This document shows positions 8,634 to 15,611 of a stretch of 42,820 nucleotides of DNA, piece by piece. The first letter of the stretch is position 1. Every line of letters starts with the position of its first letter. Below the pieces are notes generated by a model that made no database searches, had not been told where the DNA came from, and was given only the letters and a program-made list of their open reading frames with translations. Position numbers and translations under genes: made by a program. This stretch comes from Acidobacteriota bacterium (GTDB lineage: Bacteria > Actinomycetota > Acidimicrobiia > Acidimicrobiales > CADCSY01), in the NCBI GenBank assembly GCA_019510095.1, contig JAEKLB010000034.1, positions 1-42,820 of the forward strand. Reading direction: 5' to 3'.

Positions 8634-8639
8634 GCGGTC

Positions 8640-8645
8640 ACTCTA
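8640..8645 (-). promoter_or_regulatory. Candidate leaderless -10 box (TAGAGT) of the DyP gene
   Basis: On the minus strand TAGAGT ends six bases before the ATG at 8633. Its TAG is also the stop codon of the small gene at 8643-8852. Confidence 0.5.
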
Positions 8646-8852
8646 CGACTGGCGGACCTCGACCTCGTTGGCCAGCGGCATGGGGTACGAGTGCCAGCGA
8701 GTGGGGGTGTCCTCGATGAACGCCGCCATGTTGTCGCGGCCGAGGAACGGCGAGTCGATGCGGGCCACGTCGAACTCGTCGCCGCTGGGAAGCTTGATGC
8801 GATCACCCGGCTTGATCTCGCTGGCCGGCATCGTCGTCCATTCCGTGCTCAT
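8643..8852 (-). CDS. Small conserved-looking protein, function unknown
   Basis: A 69-residue soluble protein with no signal peptide or membrane segment. It reads as a compact beta fold: a KPGDRIKLPSGDEFDVARI segment of the kind seen in SH3-like barrels, then a DTPTRWHSYPMPL stretch. I do not recognise the family. The ATG has an AGGA ribosome-binding site eight bases upstream. It lies just upstream of the peroxidase gene on the same strand and diverges from the nitrobindin-like gene across 30 bases. Codon use matches its neighbours, which supports it as a real gene. Confidence 0.65.
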   Translation of the reverse strand: MSTEWTTMPASEIKPGDRIKLPSGDEFDVARIDSPFLGRDNMAAFIEDTPTRWHSYPMPLANEVEVRQS

Positions 8853-8868
8853 GGCGCCATCCTGGCAG

Positions 8869-8874
8869 TACCGT
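8869..8874 (+). promoter_or_regulatory. Candidate leaderless -10 box (TACCGT)
   Basis: TACCGT ends eight bases before the ATG at 8883, with no ribosome-binding site between. Confidence 0.45.
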
Positions 8875-8882
8875 GCGGCGTC

Positions 8883-9440
8883 ATGCTCGGATCAGAGTTG
8901 GGCCCTCTCGAAGGACTGGTCGGGAACTGGGAGGGTGACCAGGGCCTCGACGTTGCCTACGGCCACGCCGTCAGCGGCCTGCTGGAGACCCCGTACCGCG
9001 AGCGCGCCACGTTCGGCGCGTTCGGACCGGTGGGCAACGGCACTCAGCAGCTGTACGGCCTCGACTACCGGATGTCGGCCTGGCGGACCGGCGAGGACGA
9101 CCCGTTCCACACCGAGGTCGGCTACTGGCTGTGGGACGGCGACGCCGGCCAGGTGGTGCGCTGCTTCATGGTGCCCAGGGGGTCGACCATCCTCGCCGGT
9201 GGTGCGGCAGCAGCGAGCGACCGCCAGTTCAGCATGCACGCCGAGCTCGGCTCCCAGACCTACGGCATCCTGTCGAACCCGTACCTGCATGACGCCGCCC
9301 GGACCACCGCCTACCGGGTGACCGTGACCCTTGGTGACGACGGCACGTATGCCTACGACCAGGAGACCACCATCGACCACGCCCGCTGGCACGAGCCGCT
9401 GGCGCACACCGACAAGAACGTGCTCCGCCGGGTCGACTGA
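8883..9440 (+). CDS. Nitrobindin-like heme-binding beta-barrel protein (FABP-like, DUF1794)
   Basis: A 185-residue protein resembling the nitrobindin / THAP4-like family. The N-terminal GNWEGDQG is the GxWxGxG barrel motif, YWLWDGDAGQVVRCFMVPRG a central strand pair, and the C-terminal HTDKNVLRRV the heme-contact end. Nitrobindins bind ferric heme b and have been linked to nitric oxide or peroxynitrite chemistry. This protein has the full barrel, so heme binding is plausible but not shown. The start at 8883 was chosen because the barrel motif follows directly and a leaderless-type -10 lies eight bases upstream. It converges on the acetyltransferase gene with nine bases between stops. Confidence 0.8.
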   Translation: MLGSELGPLEGLVGNWEGDQGLDVAYGHAVSGLLETPYRERATFGAFGPVGNGTQQLYGLDYRMSAWRTGEDDPFHTEVGYWLWDGDAGQVVRCFMVPRGSTILAGGAAAASDRQFSMHAELGSQTYGILSNPYLHDAARTTAYRVTVTLGDDGTYAYDQETTIDHARWHEPLAHTDKNVLRRVD

Positions 9441-9449
9441 CCCACAGCG

Positions 9450-9890
9450 TCAGGCCCCCAGCTCGTAGCGGTAGACGTTGGTCTCCCTGGCCTGGAAGCC
9501 CATGCTCTTGTAGATGTGGTTGGCCGCCTCCCGCGACGGCCGGGACGTCAGATCGACGTTCTTGGCACCCCGCCGGCGGGCCTCGGCGAGCGCGGCGTCG
9601 GTGAGGAGCTTGCCGATGCCCTGGCCGCTGGCGGCGGGGTCGGCAATGACGTCCTCGATCCAGGCCCGGACACCGGTCGGGATCCGGAAGAGCACGAGCG
9701 TGAGCGTGCCCACGATGTGCTCGTCGTCGTCGACGGCCGTGAAGAGCACCGTTCCCGGTGCCTCCACCATCTCGCGGACTTCGCCCTCAGTCGGCGGAGG
9801 CGACGACCGCGACAGGTGCGGCAGCAGGGCACCGAGGGCCTCGACCAGCGCCGGCGTGACCGTGGTTGCCTCGACGACGCGTACTCCCAC
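9450..9890 (-). CDS. GNAT family N-acetyltransferase
   Basis: A 146-residue single-domain GNAT enzyme. It has the acetyl-CoA pyrophosphate loop ASGQGIGKLL (R/QxxGxG type), a preceding WIEDVIADP strand, and the NHIYKSMGFQARETNVYRYE end. The substrate is unknown. The GTG start at 9888-9890 has TATGCT eight bases upstream, so it is probably leaderless. It diverges from the PAC2 gene; the two starts are 38 bases apart. Confidence 0.88.
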   Translation of the reverse strand: MGVRVVEATTVTPALVEALGALLPHLSRSSPPPTEGEVREMVEAPGTVLFTAVDDDEHIVGTLTLVLFRIPTGVRAWIEDVIADPAASGQGIGKLLTDAALAEARRRGAKNVDLTSRPSREAANHIYKSMGFQARETNVYRYELGA

Positions 9891-9898
9891 AGCGCCGG

Positions 9899-9922
9899 AG
9901 CATATGAGCGTCCGGGTACCCT
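9899..9922. promoter_or_regulatory. Divergent leaderless -10 boxes of the GNAT and PAC2 genes
   Basis: TATGCT on the minus strand (9904-9899) ends eight bases before the GTG at 9890. TACCCT on the plus strand (9917-9922) ends six bases before the ATG at 9929. Both genes lack a ribosome-binding site. Confidence 0.5.
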
Positions 9923-9928
9923 CGGCCC

Positions 9929-10774
9929 ATGGAGCACGTCCGGTGGATGGATCGGCCCGACTTGGACCGTCCGGTCGTCATCGCCGCCTTCGAGGGTTGG
10001 AACGACGCCGGCGACGCCGCATCCGCCGCCGTCCGCTGGCTGCGCGACCGGTGGGGGACCGAGCCGCTGGCCGAGATCGACCCCGAGGAGTTCTTCGACT
10101 TCACCGCCACCCGTCCCACCGCCCGGCTCGACGACGAGGGCAACCGGTTCATCGTGTGGCCTTCGACCGACCTGTGGTGGGGCGAGCCCCATGGGACGCC
10201 GGTGGTCCTCGTGCTCGGCGTCGAACCCCACCTGCAGTGGCGCACGTTCTGCGAGCAGGTGCTGGCGATCGTCGAAGATCTCGACGCCCGCATGTTCATC
10301 ACGCTCGGCGCCAACCTGCGCGAAGTGGCCCACACCCGGGCCGTGCCCGTCACCGGCAGCTCCACCGACGACGAGCTGAGCAGGCGACTGGGCCTGACCA
10401 CGTCGCGGTACGAAGGCCCGACCGGCATCGTCGGCGTGCTGCACGATGCCTGCCGGCGCGAGGGGATCCCGTCGCTGTCGCTGTGGGCATCGGTGCCCAC
10501 CTATGTCCACGCCGCCCCGTCGCCGAAGGCGACCCTCGCCCTCGTGCTGCACGTGGCCGGCATCCTCGACGTCCAGGTGACGACCACCGACCTCGAGATC
10601 GCGTCAGCGAGCTACGAGCGCCAGATCAGTGAGGTCGTGGACGCCGACGAGGACATGCGCGACTACCTGGCCCGGCTCGAGGCCCACCTCGGCGACGAGG
10701 AGCAGGATGTCCCCTCGACCGCGTCCCTGGTCGAAGAGGTCGAGCGGTTCCTGCGCGACCAGCACAACGACTGA
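9929..10774 (+). CDS. PAC2 family protein
   Basis: A 281-residue protein of the PAC2 (proteasome assembly chaperone 2-like) family. Its features are an N-terminal PVVIAAFEGWNDAGDAAS, a central VLVLGVEPHLQWRTFC, ITLGANLREVAHTRAVPVTG, and a C-terminal acidic coil (YLARLEAHLGDEEQDVPS). Actinobacterial members such as the Rv2125 type have an unsettled function. A link to the Pup-proteasome system has been suggested by homology only, and no proteasome gene is visible here. The start is preceded by TACCCT with a six-base spacing. Confidence 0.85.
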   Translation: MEHVRWMDRPDLDRPVVIAAFEGWNDAGDAASAAVRWLRDRWGTEPLAEIDPEEFFDFTATRPTARLDDEGNRFIVWPSTDLWWGEPHGTPVVLVLGVEPHLQWRTFCEQVLAIVEDLDARMFITLGANLREVAHTRAVPVTGSSTDDELSRRLGLTTSRYEGPTGIVGVLHDACRREGIPSLSLWASVPTYVHAAPSPKATLALVLHVAGILDVQVTTTDLEIASASYERQISEVVDADEDMRDYLARLEAHLGDEEQDVPSTASLVEEVERFLRDQHND

Positions 10775-10792
10775 CCGGTCAGGCCGTCGCGG

Positions 10793-12076
10793 TCAGGGCA
10801 GGCCGCCGAACCGGCGGAGCGTGCCGTCGGCGCCGGGGAACACCACGCGCAACGACGCGGCCAGATCGGACGGCCGGGCGATCCTGAAGGCGTTGGCCGC
10901 CACGTAGTGGCGCAGCGCGCAGTCGACCTCGTCGGCCAATCCCAGCGCGGCCAGCGCCTTGGCCCCCTGGGCGTACACCCCGGCGTAGTAGATGCCCAGC
11001 CGGGGCTCCCAGAACGTCATCGGTCGACCCAGGCGGCCAGCGGCGGCAACCGGGATCGAGCGATGGGCGAACGACGCCTGCAGGTTGCCGAGGAAGCGGG
11101 CTTCGGCCCAGGTCGCCAGCCCCTCGTCGAGCCACGGATCGCGGCCCTGGTCGTCGCCGACCATGCCGTAGAACCACTGGTGGCCGATCTCGTGGGGCGT
11201 CGTGCGATTGGCCGTCGACGGACCCTGCATCACGTGGCCGGGGTACTCGATCCCGCCGCGTAGGCCGGGCGTGATCGACAAGGTGTACTGCGGCCACGGA
11301 TACGGGCCGAATCGCGCCGCGAAGTCGGTGATCGACCGCACGGCCAGGGCGAGGTAGGCCTGGGGGTCGTCGCCGACCTGGCGGTCGACGCCGACGACCA
11401 CCCGGACTGGTCCTGCCTTCGCCGTCGCCGTGCGGAAGTGCCCGAGGGAGATGGCGATGTCACGCGCGCCATACGCCCGCCACGTGCCGCCCTGGCCGAC
11501 ACCCGATGCCAACACGTCGATGCCGGGCGGGACCGAGATCGAGTACACGAAGTCGGCGGCGGGGGCCGTCGATGCCTCGGCGAACCCACTCGTCGGCGGC
11601 TCCAGCCGCCAGCCGGCGCCGGGCTCCCACGGCAGGATGGGGAAGAAGGAGCCCATGCGAACGGCGTCCCCCGTGCGGGCCAGGCGGTCGTTGGTGGGGC
11701 GGCTCGGCAGCGTGAGCTGCCAGGCCATGCTGGCCTCGACGGCCGAGCCGGCCGCCTGCGTGCGGCCGAGGGGAACCACGAGCGTCGTCGGGTTGGGGCG
11801 CTGGCTGGCCTGCACGACGCCGTCGACCGTCACCCTGCCGGTGGCCAGGCGGGAGCCACCGGCCGCGCTGCGGGGACCGTTGGGCCAGAGCCGGAAGACC
11901 AGGCGGTCGGTGGGCAGGTCGGGCACGAAGCGCACCGCCAGCTGGCCGTCGACGACGCCGCGGGCAAGGTCGACCGTGACCGCGAGCCGGTAGCGAGGGC
12001 GCTCGGGATCGGGCTGGCGGCGGGCCGGCACGGCCGGGCAGGTCGGGGTGGCCGGCTGGGCGGGCGCTGGCGCCAC
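10793..12076 (-). CDS. M1 family zinc metallopeptidase, N-terminus unclear
   Basis: A 427-residue gluzincin aminopeptidase-like protein. GGIEYPG (274-280) stands at the substrate-binding GxMEN position. HEIGH (295-299) and Glu318 in WLDEGLATW form the zinc site with the standard 18-residue spacing. The annotated GTG start begins inside an Ala/Pro/Thr-rich linker and no signal peptide follows it. The same frame stays open upstream to 12211 and encodes a lipoprotein-like segment (CSGSGDHAGTPAATTS...) but has no start codon. The export signal therefore seems to be missing, through deletion, rearrangement or sequence error. The peptidase domain is intact. Confidence 0.8.
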   Translation of the reverse strand: MAPAPAQPATPTCPAVPARRQPDPERPRYRLAVTVDLARGVVDGQLAVRFVPDLPTDRLVFRLWPNGPRSAAGGSRLATGRVTVDGVVQASQRPNPTTLVVPLGRTQAAGSAVEASMAWQLTLPSRPTNDRLARTGDAVRMGSFFPILPWEPGAGWRLEPPTSGFAEASTAPAADFVYSISVPPGIDVLASGVGQGGTWRAYGARDIAISLGHFRTATAKAGPVRVVVGVDRQVGDDPQAYLALAVRSITDFAARFGPYPWPQYTLSITPGLRGGIEYPGHVMQGPSTANRTTPHEIGHQWFYGMVGDDQGRDPWLDEGLATWAEARFLGNLQASFAHRSIPVAAAGRLGRPMTFWEPRLGIYYAGVYAQGAKALAALGLADEVDCALRHYVAANAFRIARPSDLAASLRVVFPGADGTLRRFGGLP

Positions 12077-12171
12077 GACGGTGGACGTGGTGGTCGGCGC
12101 GGTGGTCGAGGCCCGGCTGGTCGTCGCGGCAGGGGTGCCCGCGTGGTCACCCGACCCGCTGCACCGATCTC

Positions 12172-12651
12172 GTGCCGACGTGCGTGTGGCGCATCTCGCC
12201 GGCGCTGGTGGTCAGCCTCGACGACAAGTTCGGCGAGCCCGTCGACACCTACGTCAACGGGTCACAGGTCTGGCTCCGCGACGACGGCCCCGGCGGGACC
12301 ACGCTCGAGTGGCGCCTGCATCCGGTGCCCGGCTACCAGCGCCCGCCCACGGTCGGCCACGACGAGCTGTTCACCACCATCGCCCTCGCCATTGCCCAGG
12401 GTGGCCTGCCGCCAGCGCCGCCCGAGGCCCTGTGGGACGGCCTCGAGGCCTTCGCCGCCTACGGCGACGAGCTGGAGCCGGCGACCCTGACGGCCGCAGC
12501 CACCGCGTCGCTCGGCATCGCACCGGATGGCGCCGGGTTGGTCGACCACCAACGGATTGGCGACGACTGGGAGCACAGCGACGGCCGGATCTCGGTCGTC
12601 CACGCCCTCCTCGACCAGCTCGAGGACGGCGGCAGCGAGCGCCAGCCGTAG
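12172..12651 (+). CDS. Protein of unknown function
   Basis: A 159-residue soluble protein that I do not recognise. The N-terminal half has a strand pattern, VWRISPALVVSLDDKFGEP then YVNGSQVWLRDDG and LEWRLHPVPGYQRP. The C-terminal half is helical and acidic. GTG at 12172 or GTG at 12184 could be the start; the in-frame upstream codons (CTDLVPTC) also read like protein. It is divergent from the M1 peptidase gene, with almost no room for two promoters, which adds to the doubt about this junction. A CGGTT triplicate lies just after the stop. Confidence 0.6.
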   Translation: MPTCVWRISPALVVSLDDKFGEPVDTYVNGSQVWLRDDGPGGTTLEWRLHPVPGYQRPPTVGHDELFTTIALAIAQGGLPPAPPEALWDGLEAFAAYGDELEPATLTAAATASLGIAPDGAGLVDHQRIGDDWEHSDGRISVVHALLDQLEDGGSERQP

Positions 12652-12680
12652 CCCGGTTCGGTTCGGTTCGGCTCGATCGT

Positions 12681-13979
12681 TCAGTTGGCGCGGAGGTCCT
12701 TGAACGCGACCGTGCGGTCGTCGTTCGGCTCCCGCGGCAGTCCGAGCACCCGCTCGGCGAGGATGTTGCGCTGGATCTGGTCGGATCCCCCGTAGATCGG
12801 CGGCGCGGCGGCGAAGACGGCCGTCTCGATGATCTCACCGAAGTCGGCGACGCCGGTCAGCTCCTGGAGCTGGACGAGGTCGGCCTCGTCGTAGGCGAAC
12901 AATGTGCCGGTCTCCTTCAACACCTCGAAGGCGGCCTGGCGACCCAGCCGATGTTGGTGGTTCACCGCCATCTTGGTGAGCTGGGGGAGGCCGGGGAGCT
13001 CAGTGCCGCGAGCCGCCAAGGCGCGCGCCCGGAGCCCGGTCATGAACGCCAGCTGCTCGAGGGTGTGGAGCCGGACGATGTCATGCCGGATGAATGGGTC
13101 GTTGTCGCGGCCGAACTGCGCGGCGATCTCGGCGAGGCGCTTGGCCCGCACCGGCGGCGGGAACGGCGGATGGACGGTGCGCGGCCCGCTGAACTCTCCC
13201 GCCGGCCGCTCGAGGTCTCCGGCGATGGGACCGGGCGATGCCCATGACGAAACGCCGCCGGTGCTGAGTCGGCCGCGCTCGTAGGCGAGGGTCGTGTTGG
13301 CGACTGCCCACCCGTTTCCCTCACCGCCGATCAGGTCGTCGACGTGGATGCGCGCATCGGTCAGGAAGACCTCGTTGAAGATGGCGCGCCCCGTCATCTC
13401 CCGGAGCGGGCGGATCTCCACGCCGGGCTGGCGCACGTCGATGAAGAAGTACGAGATGCCGGCGTGCTTGGGAACGTCGACGTTCGTGCGGGCGACCAAC
13501 ATCGCCTTGTTGGCGATCTGTCCCTGCGACGTCCAGACCTTCTGCCCGTTGACGATCCACCAGTCGCCGTCGCGCGTCGCCCGGCATTGCAGGCCGGCGA
13601 GGTCGGACCCGGCATTCGGCTCGCTGAAGAGCTGGCAGAACGCGTCGGCACCGGTGACCATGCCGGGGAGGTGGCGCGCCTTCTGCTCGTCGGTGCCGTG
13701 GTCGAGCAAGGTTGGGGCCGCCATGCCGGTCGCGAAGCCGGCCGGAGCGGTCGGGGCGCCGAACGCCGCCACCGCCCGCGAGATGGCGCCCGCCACCGCC
13801 GGCGCCACGCCCTTGCCGAACCAGGCGACCGGGTAGTGGGCGAAGGCCCAGCCCGACCGCGCGAGGCGATCCCACCACTCCCCCAGCGGGAGGTTCGGGT
13901 CCCAGTTCTCGACCAGCCACCCGTCGAGCTCGCGCAGGATGTCGTCGGTGGACGACGGCGCGTCGGTGTCGTCGGTCAT
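12681..13979 (-). CDS. Acyl-CoA dehydrogenase family protein (FadE-like)
   Basis: A 432-residue FAD-dependent acyl-CoA dehydrogenase fold: QLFSEPNAGSDLAG and GQKVWTSQGQIANKAML in the FAD/substrate region, and a C-terminal IYGGSDQIQRNILAERVLGLP. The usual catalytic Glu of the IYEGT motif is Gly here, so the base must be elsewhere or the protein may be a non-catalytic or partner subunit. An insertion of about 40 residues rich in Pro follows the middle domain. It is the last gene of a three-gene operon, overlapping the LLM oxidoreductase gene by four bases (ATGA). This suggests degradation of a lipid, sterol-like or xenobiotic acyl-CoA. Confidence 0.85.
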   Translation of the reverse strand: MTDDTDAPSSTDDILRELDGWLVENWDPNLPLGEWWDRLARSGWAFAHYPVAWFGKGVAPAVAGAISRAVAAFGAPTAPAGFATGMAAPTLLDHGTDEQKARHLPGMVTGADAFCQLFSEPNAGSDLAGLQCRATRDGDWWIVNGQKVWTSQGQIANKAMLVARTNVDVPKHAGISYFFIDVRQPGVEIRPLREMTGRAIFNEVFLTDARIHVDDLIGGEGNGWAVANTTLAYERGRLSTGGVSSWASPGPIAGDLERPAGEFSGPRTVHPPFPPPVRAKRLAEIAAQFGRDNDPFIRHDIVRLHTLEQLAFMTGLRARALAARGTELPGLPQLTKMAVNHQHRLGRQAAFEVLKETGTLFAYDEADLVQLQELTGVADFGEIIETAVFAAAPPIYGGSDQIQRNILAERVLGLPREPNDDRTVAFKDLRAN

Positions 13980-14878
13980 CGCTCGAGCAGGCTCTTGAGC
14001 AGGGCCCTGGTGCGGGCTCTCGACGCGCCGCGGTCGTCACCGACCGGGAACATGGCGCACCACACGTCAGTGGCCCCCGCCTCGAACAGCCCGGTGATCT
14101 GGGCGGCGACCGCCGCCTCGTCACCGATCAACGACGCGTCGGCCGGGGTCGGCGTGCCACCGATGTCCATGATCCGCCGGTAGTTGGGCAGGTCGCCGTA
14201 GAAGCCGAACTGGGCCTGGCACGCCTCGCGAGCCTCGGCGACGTCGTCGTGGACCGCGCAGGGCAGCCCGACCACGATCCGGGGCGCCGGCCGGCCGGCG
14301 TCGGCCGCCGCCTTGCCGATCCGGGGATGCACGTGGGCCTCGACGGCCCGGGCGTTGGCCATCCAGGTGATGGTGCCGGCCGCCATCGCCCCCGCCACCC
14401 GGAGGTTGCGGGATGCGAGGGCAGCCAGCAGCACCGGGATCTCGGCCGCGCTCCCGCGCGCCTTGGCCTTGATCAGCTCACCGTCGAAGTCGACCGGCTC
14501 ACCCCGGAGGAGCGCGGTGAGGACGGTCACGTACTCCTCGGTGTGCTGCCCGGGCCGGTCGTAGGAGTAGCCGAGCGCGGTCACCGCCGGCTCGTGCGAC
14601 GGCCCGATGCCGAGCACGAAGCCGGGCCGACCGATGGTCTTGGCCGTGGCCGCCGCTCGGTTGGCCATGAGCACCGGGTGGCACGGATAGGTCTGCAGCA
14701 CCGAGGTGCCGACCTCCACCGAGGTGGTGGCCTGCCCGGCGACGGCCATGGCCGCCAGCGGGTCACCCATCACCGACCCGGGGAACCACACGCTGGTGAA
14801 GCCGTCGGCCTCCGCTTCCTGCACCTGCTCCACGATGCGCTCGACCGTGGGGGCACCGGCGCTGACGCCGATCCTCAT
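13976..14878 (-). CDS. LLM class F420-dependent oxidoreductase
   Basis: A 300-residue TIM-barrel protein of the luciferase-like family. It starts MRIGVSAG, has SVWFPGSVMGDPLAAMAVAG and a VGTSVLQTYPCHP segment, and FVLGIGPSHEPAV in the cofactor pocket, as in the actinobacterial F420-dependent subgroup. F420 use is inferred from the subgroup, and the substrate is unknown. The ATG at 14876-14878 overlaps the NUDIX stop (ATGA), and the stop overlaps the next ATG, so all three genes are translationally coupled. The upstream in-frame Arg/Gly-rich extension was rejected. Confidence 0.85.
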   Translation of the reverse strand: MRIGVSAGAPTVERIVEQVQEAEADGFTSVWFPGSVMGDPLAAMAVAGQATTSVEVGTSVLQTYPCHPVLMANRAAATAKTIGRPGFVLGIGPSHEPAVTALGYSYDRPGQHTEEYVTVLTALLRGEPVDFDGELIKAKARGSAAEIPVLLAALASRNLRVAGAMAAGTITWMANARAVEAHVHPRIGKAAADAGRPAPRIVVGLPCAVHDDVAEAREACQAQFGFYGDLPNYRRIMDIGGTPTPADASLIGDEAAVAAQITGLFEAGATDVWCAMFPVGDDRGASRARTRALLKSLLER

Positions 14879-15591
14879 GACCCCTCCCTCCCTTCGCCTT
14901 CGAAGGCGACCTCGCCGTGCTCCCGCCAGATCGGCGTGCGCGGCGGCTGGAAGAACACGTCGACCGGCTCCCCCCGCAGGGCGGCGAAGGCGTTGGGGCC
15001 CCAACGGTCGATGCCGGCCAGCGGCGACGGGAGGTCGTCCTCCGAGAACCAGCCGGCGTCAGCGCACTCCAAGGGATGGGGGTTCAGCTCACCGCCGACC
15101 GCCCGGCAGTGGAACACCAGCGAGTACAGCGGGATGCGGGTGATGCCAGCGCGGAGGTTGTCGAGCACGCCGATGATCCGTTCCGGGACGCATTCGATCC
15201 CGGTCTCCTCGAACACCTCCTTGACCACGACCTCCGACGGCGAGTAACCGACATCGGCCCAGCCGGTCGGGTAGAGCCACACCCCGCTGTCGGCCCGCTT
15301 GATGAGCAAGAGCTCACCCTTGTCGTTGCCGACCACCCCGCCGACGCCGATCTTCGGCGTGGCGTAGCCGGCCACGCCCTTCCCCACCTGCTTCTGCCAC
15401 TCGTGCACGAGGTCGTCGACGTCGAAGTGGCTGCCGGCCGCGACCCGGATGTCGGCTGCCACCTTCAGCACCTCCTCGAACCGCTCCCGCTCGTACAGGC
15501 TCTCGGTGAAGCCGAGGCCGGTGCGGGCGATCCCGGCGAGGGCCTCGCTCCACCGCAGCAGGTCGGCTTCGGTCACCGGGGGCTCTGCCAT
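14875..15591 (-). CDS. NUDIX hydrolase with N-terminal NUDIX_N-type domain
   Basis: A 238-residue protein. About residues 10-70 form a helical N-terminal domain as in YjhB-type NUDIX enzymes, and the NUDIX fold follows. The box is GWADVGYSPSEVVVKEVFEE, then TGI. The KEVFEE metal-binding Glu residues are present. The first conserved Glu of the box (usually GES) is Tyr, and the Arg is Lys, which may alter specificity. Likely substrates are nucleoside diphosphate derivatives such as ADP-ribose. It is the first gene of the three-gene operon and has TAGGTT six bases before its ATG. Confidence 0.85.
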   Translation of the reverse strand: MAEPPVTEADLLRWSEALAGIARTGLGFTESLYERERFEEVLKVAADIRVAAGSHFDVDDLVHEWQKQVGKGVAGYATPKIGVGGVVGNDKGELLLIKRADSGVWLYPTGWADVGYSPSEVVVKEVFEETGIECVPERIIGVLDNLRAGITRIPLYSLVFHCRAVGGELNPHPLECADAGWFSEDDLPSPLAGIDRWGPNAFAALRGEPVDVFFQPPRTPIWREHGEVAFEGEGREGS

Positions 15592-15597
15592 GGCCCG

Positions 15598-15603
15598 AAC
15601 CTA
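15598..15603 (-). promoter_or_regulatory. Candidate leaderless -10 box (TAGGTT) of the NUDIX operon
   Basis: On the minus strand TAGGTT ends six bases before the ATG at 15591, in the 20-base gap after the glnD stop. Confidence 0.5.
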
Positions 15604-15611
15604 GATGACTG

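Noticed and set aside
7671-8882. Extension of the nitrobindin-like gene upstream of 8883
   Set aside because: The frame is open but lies antisense to the peroxidase gene and lacks protein-like composition. The barrel motif begins right after the ATG at 8883.
12654-12675. CGGTT tandem triplicate after the unknown gene at 12172
   Set aside because: It is a very short simple repeat with no stem or motif nearby.
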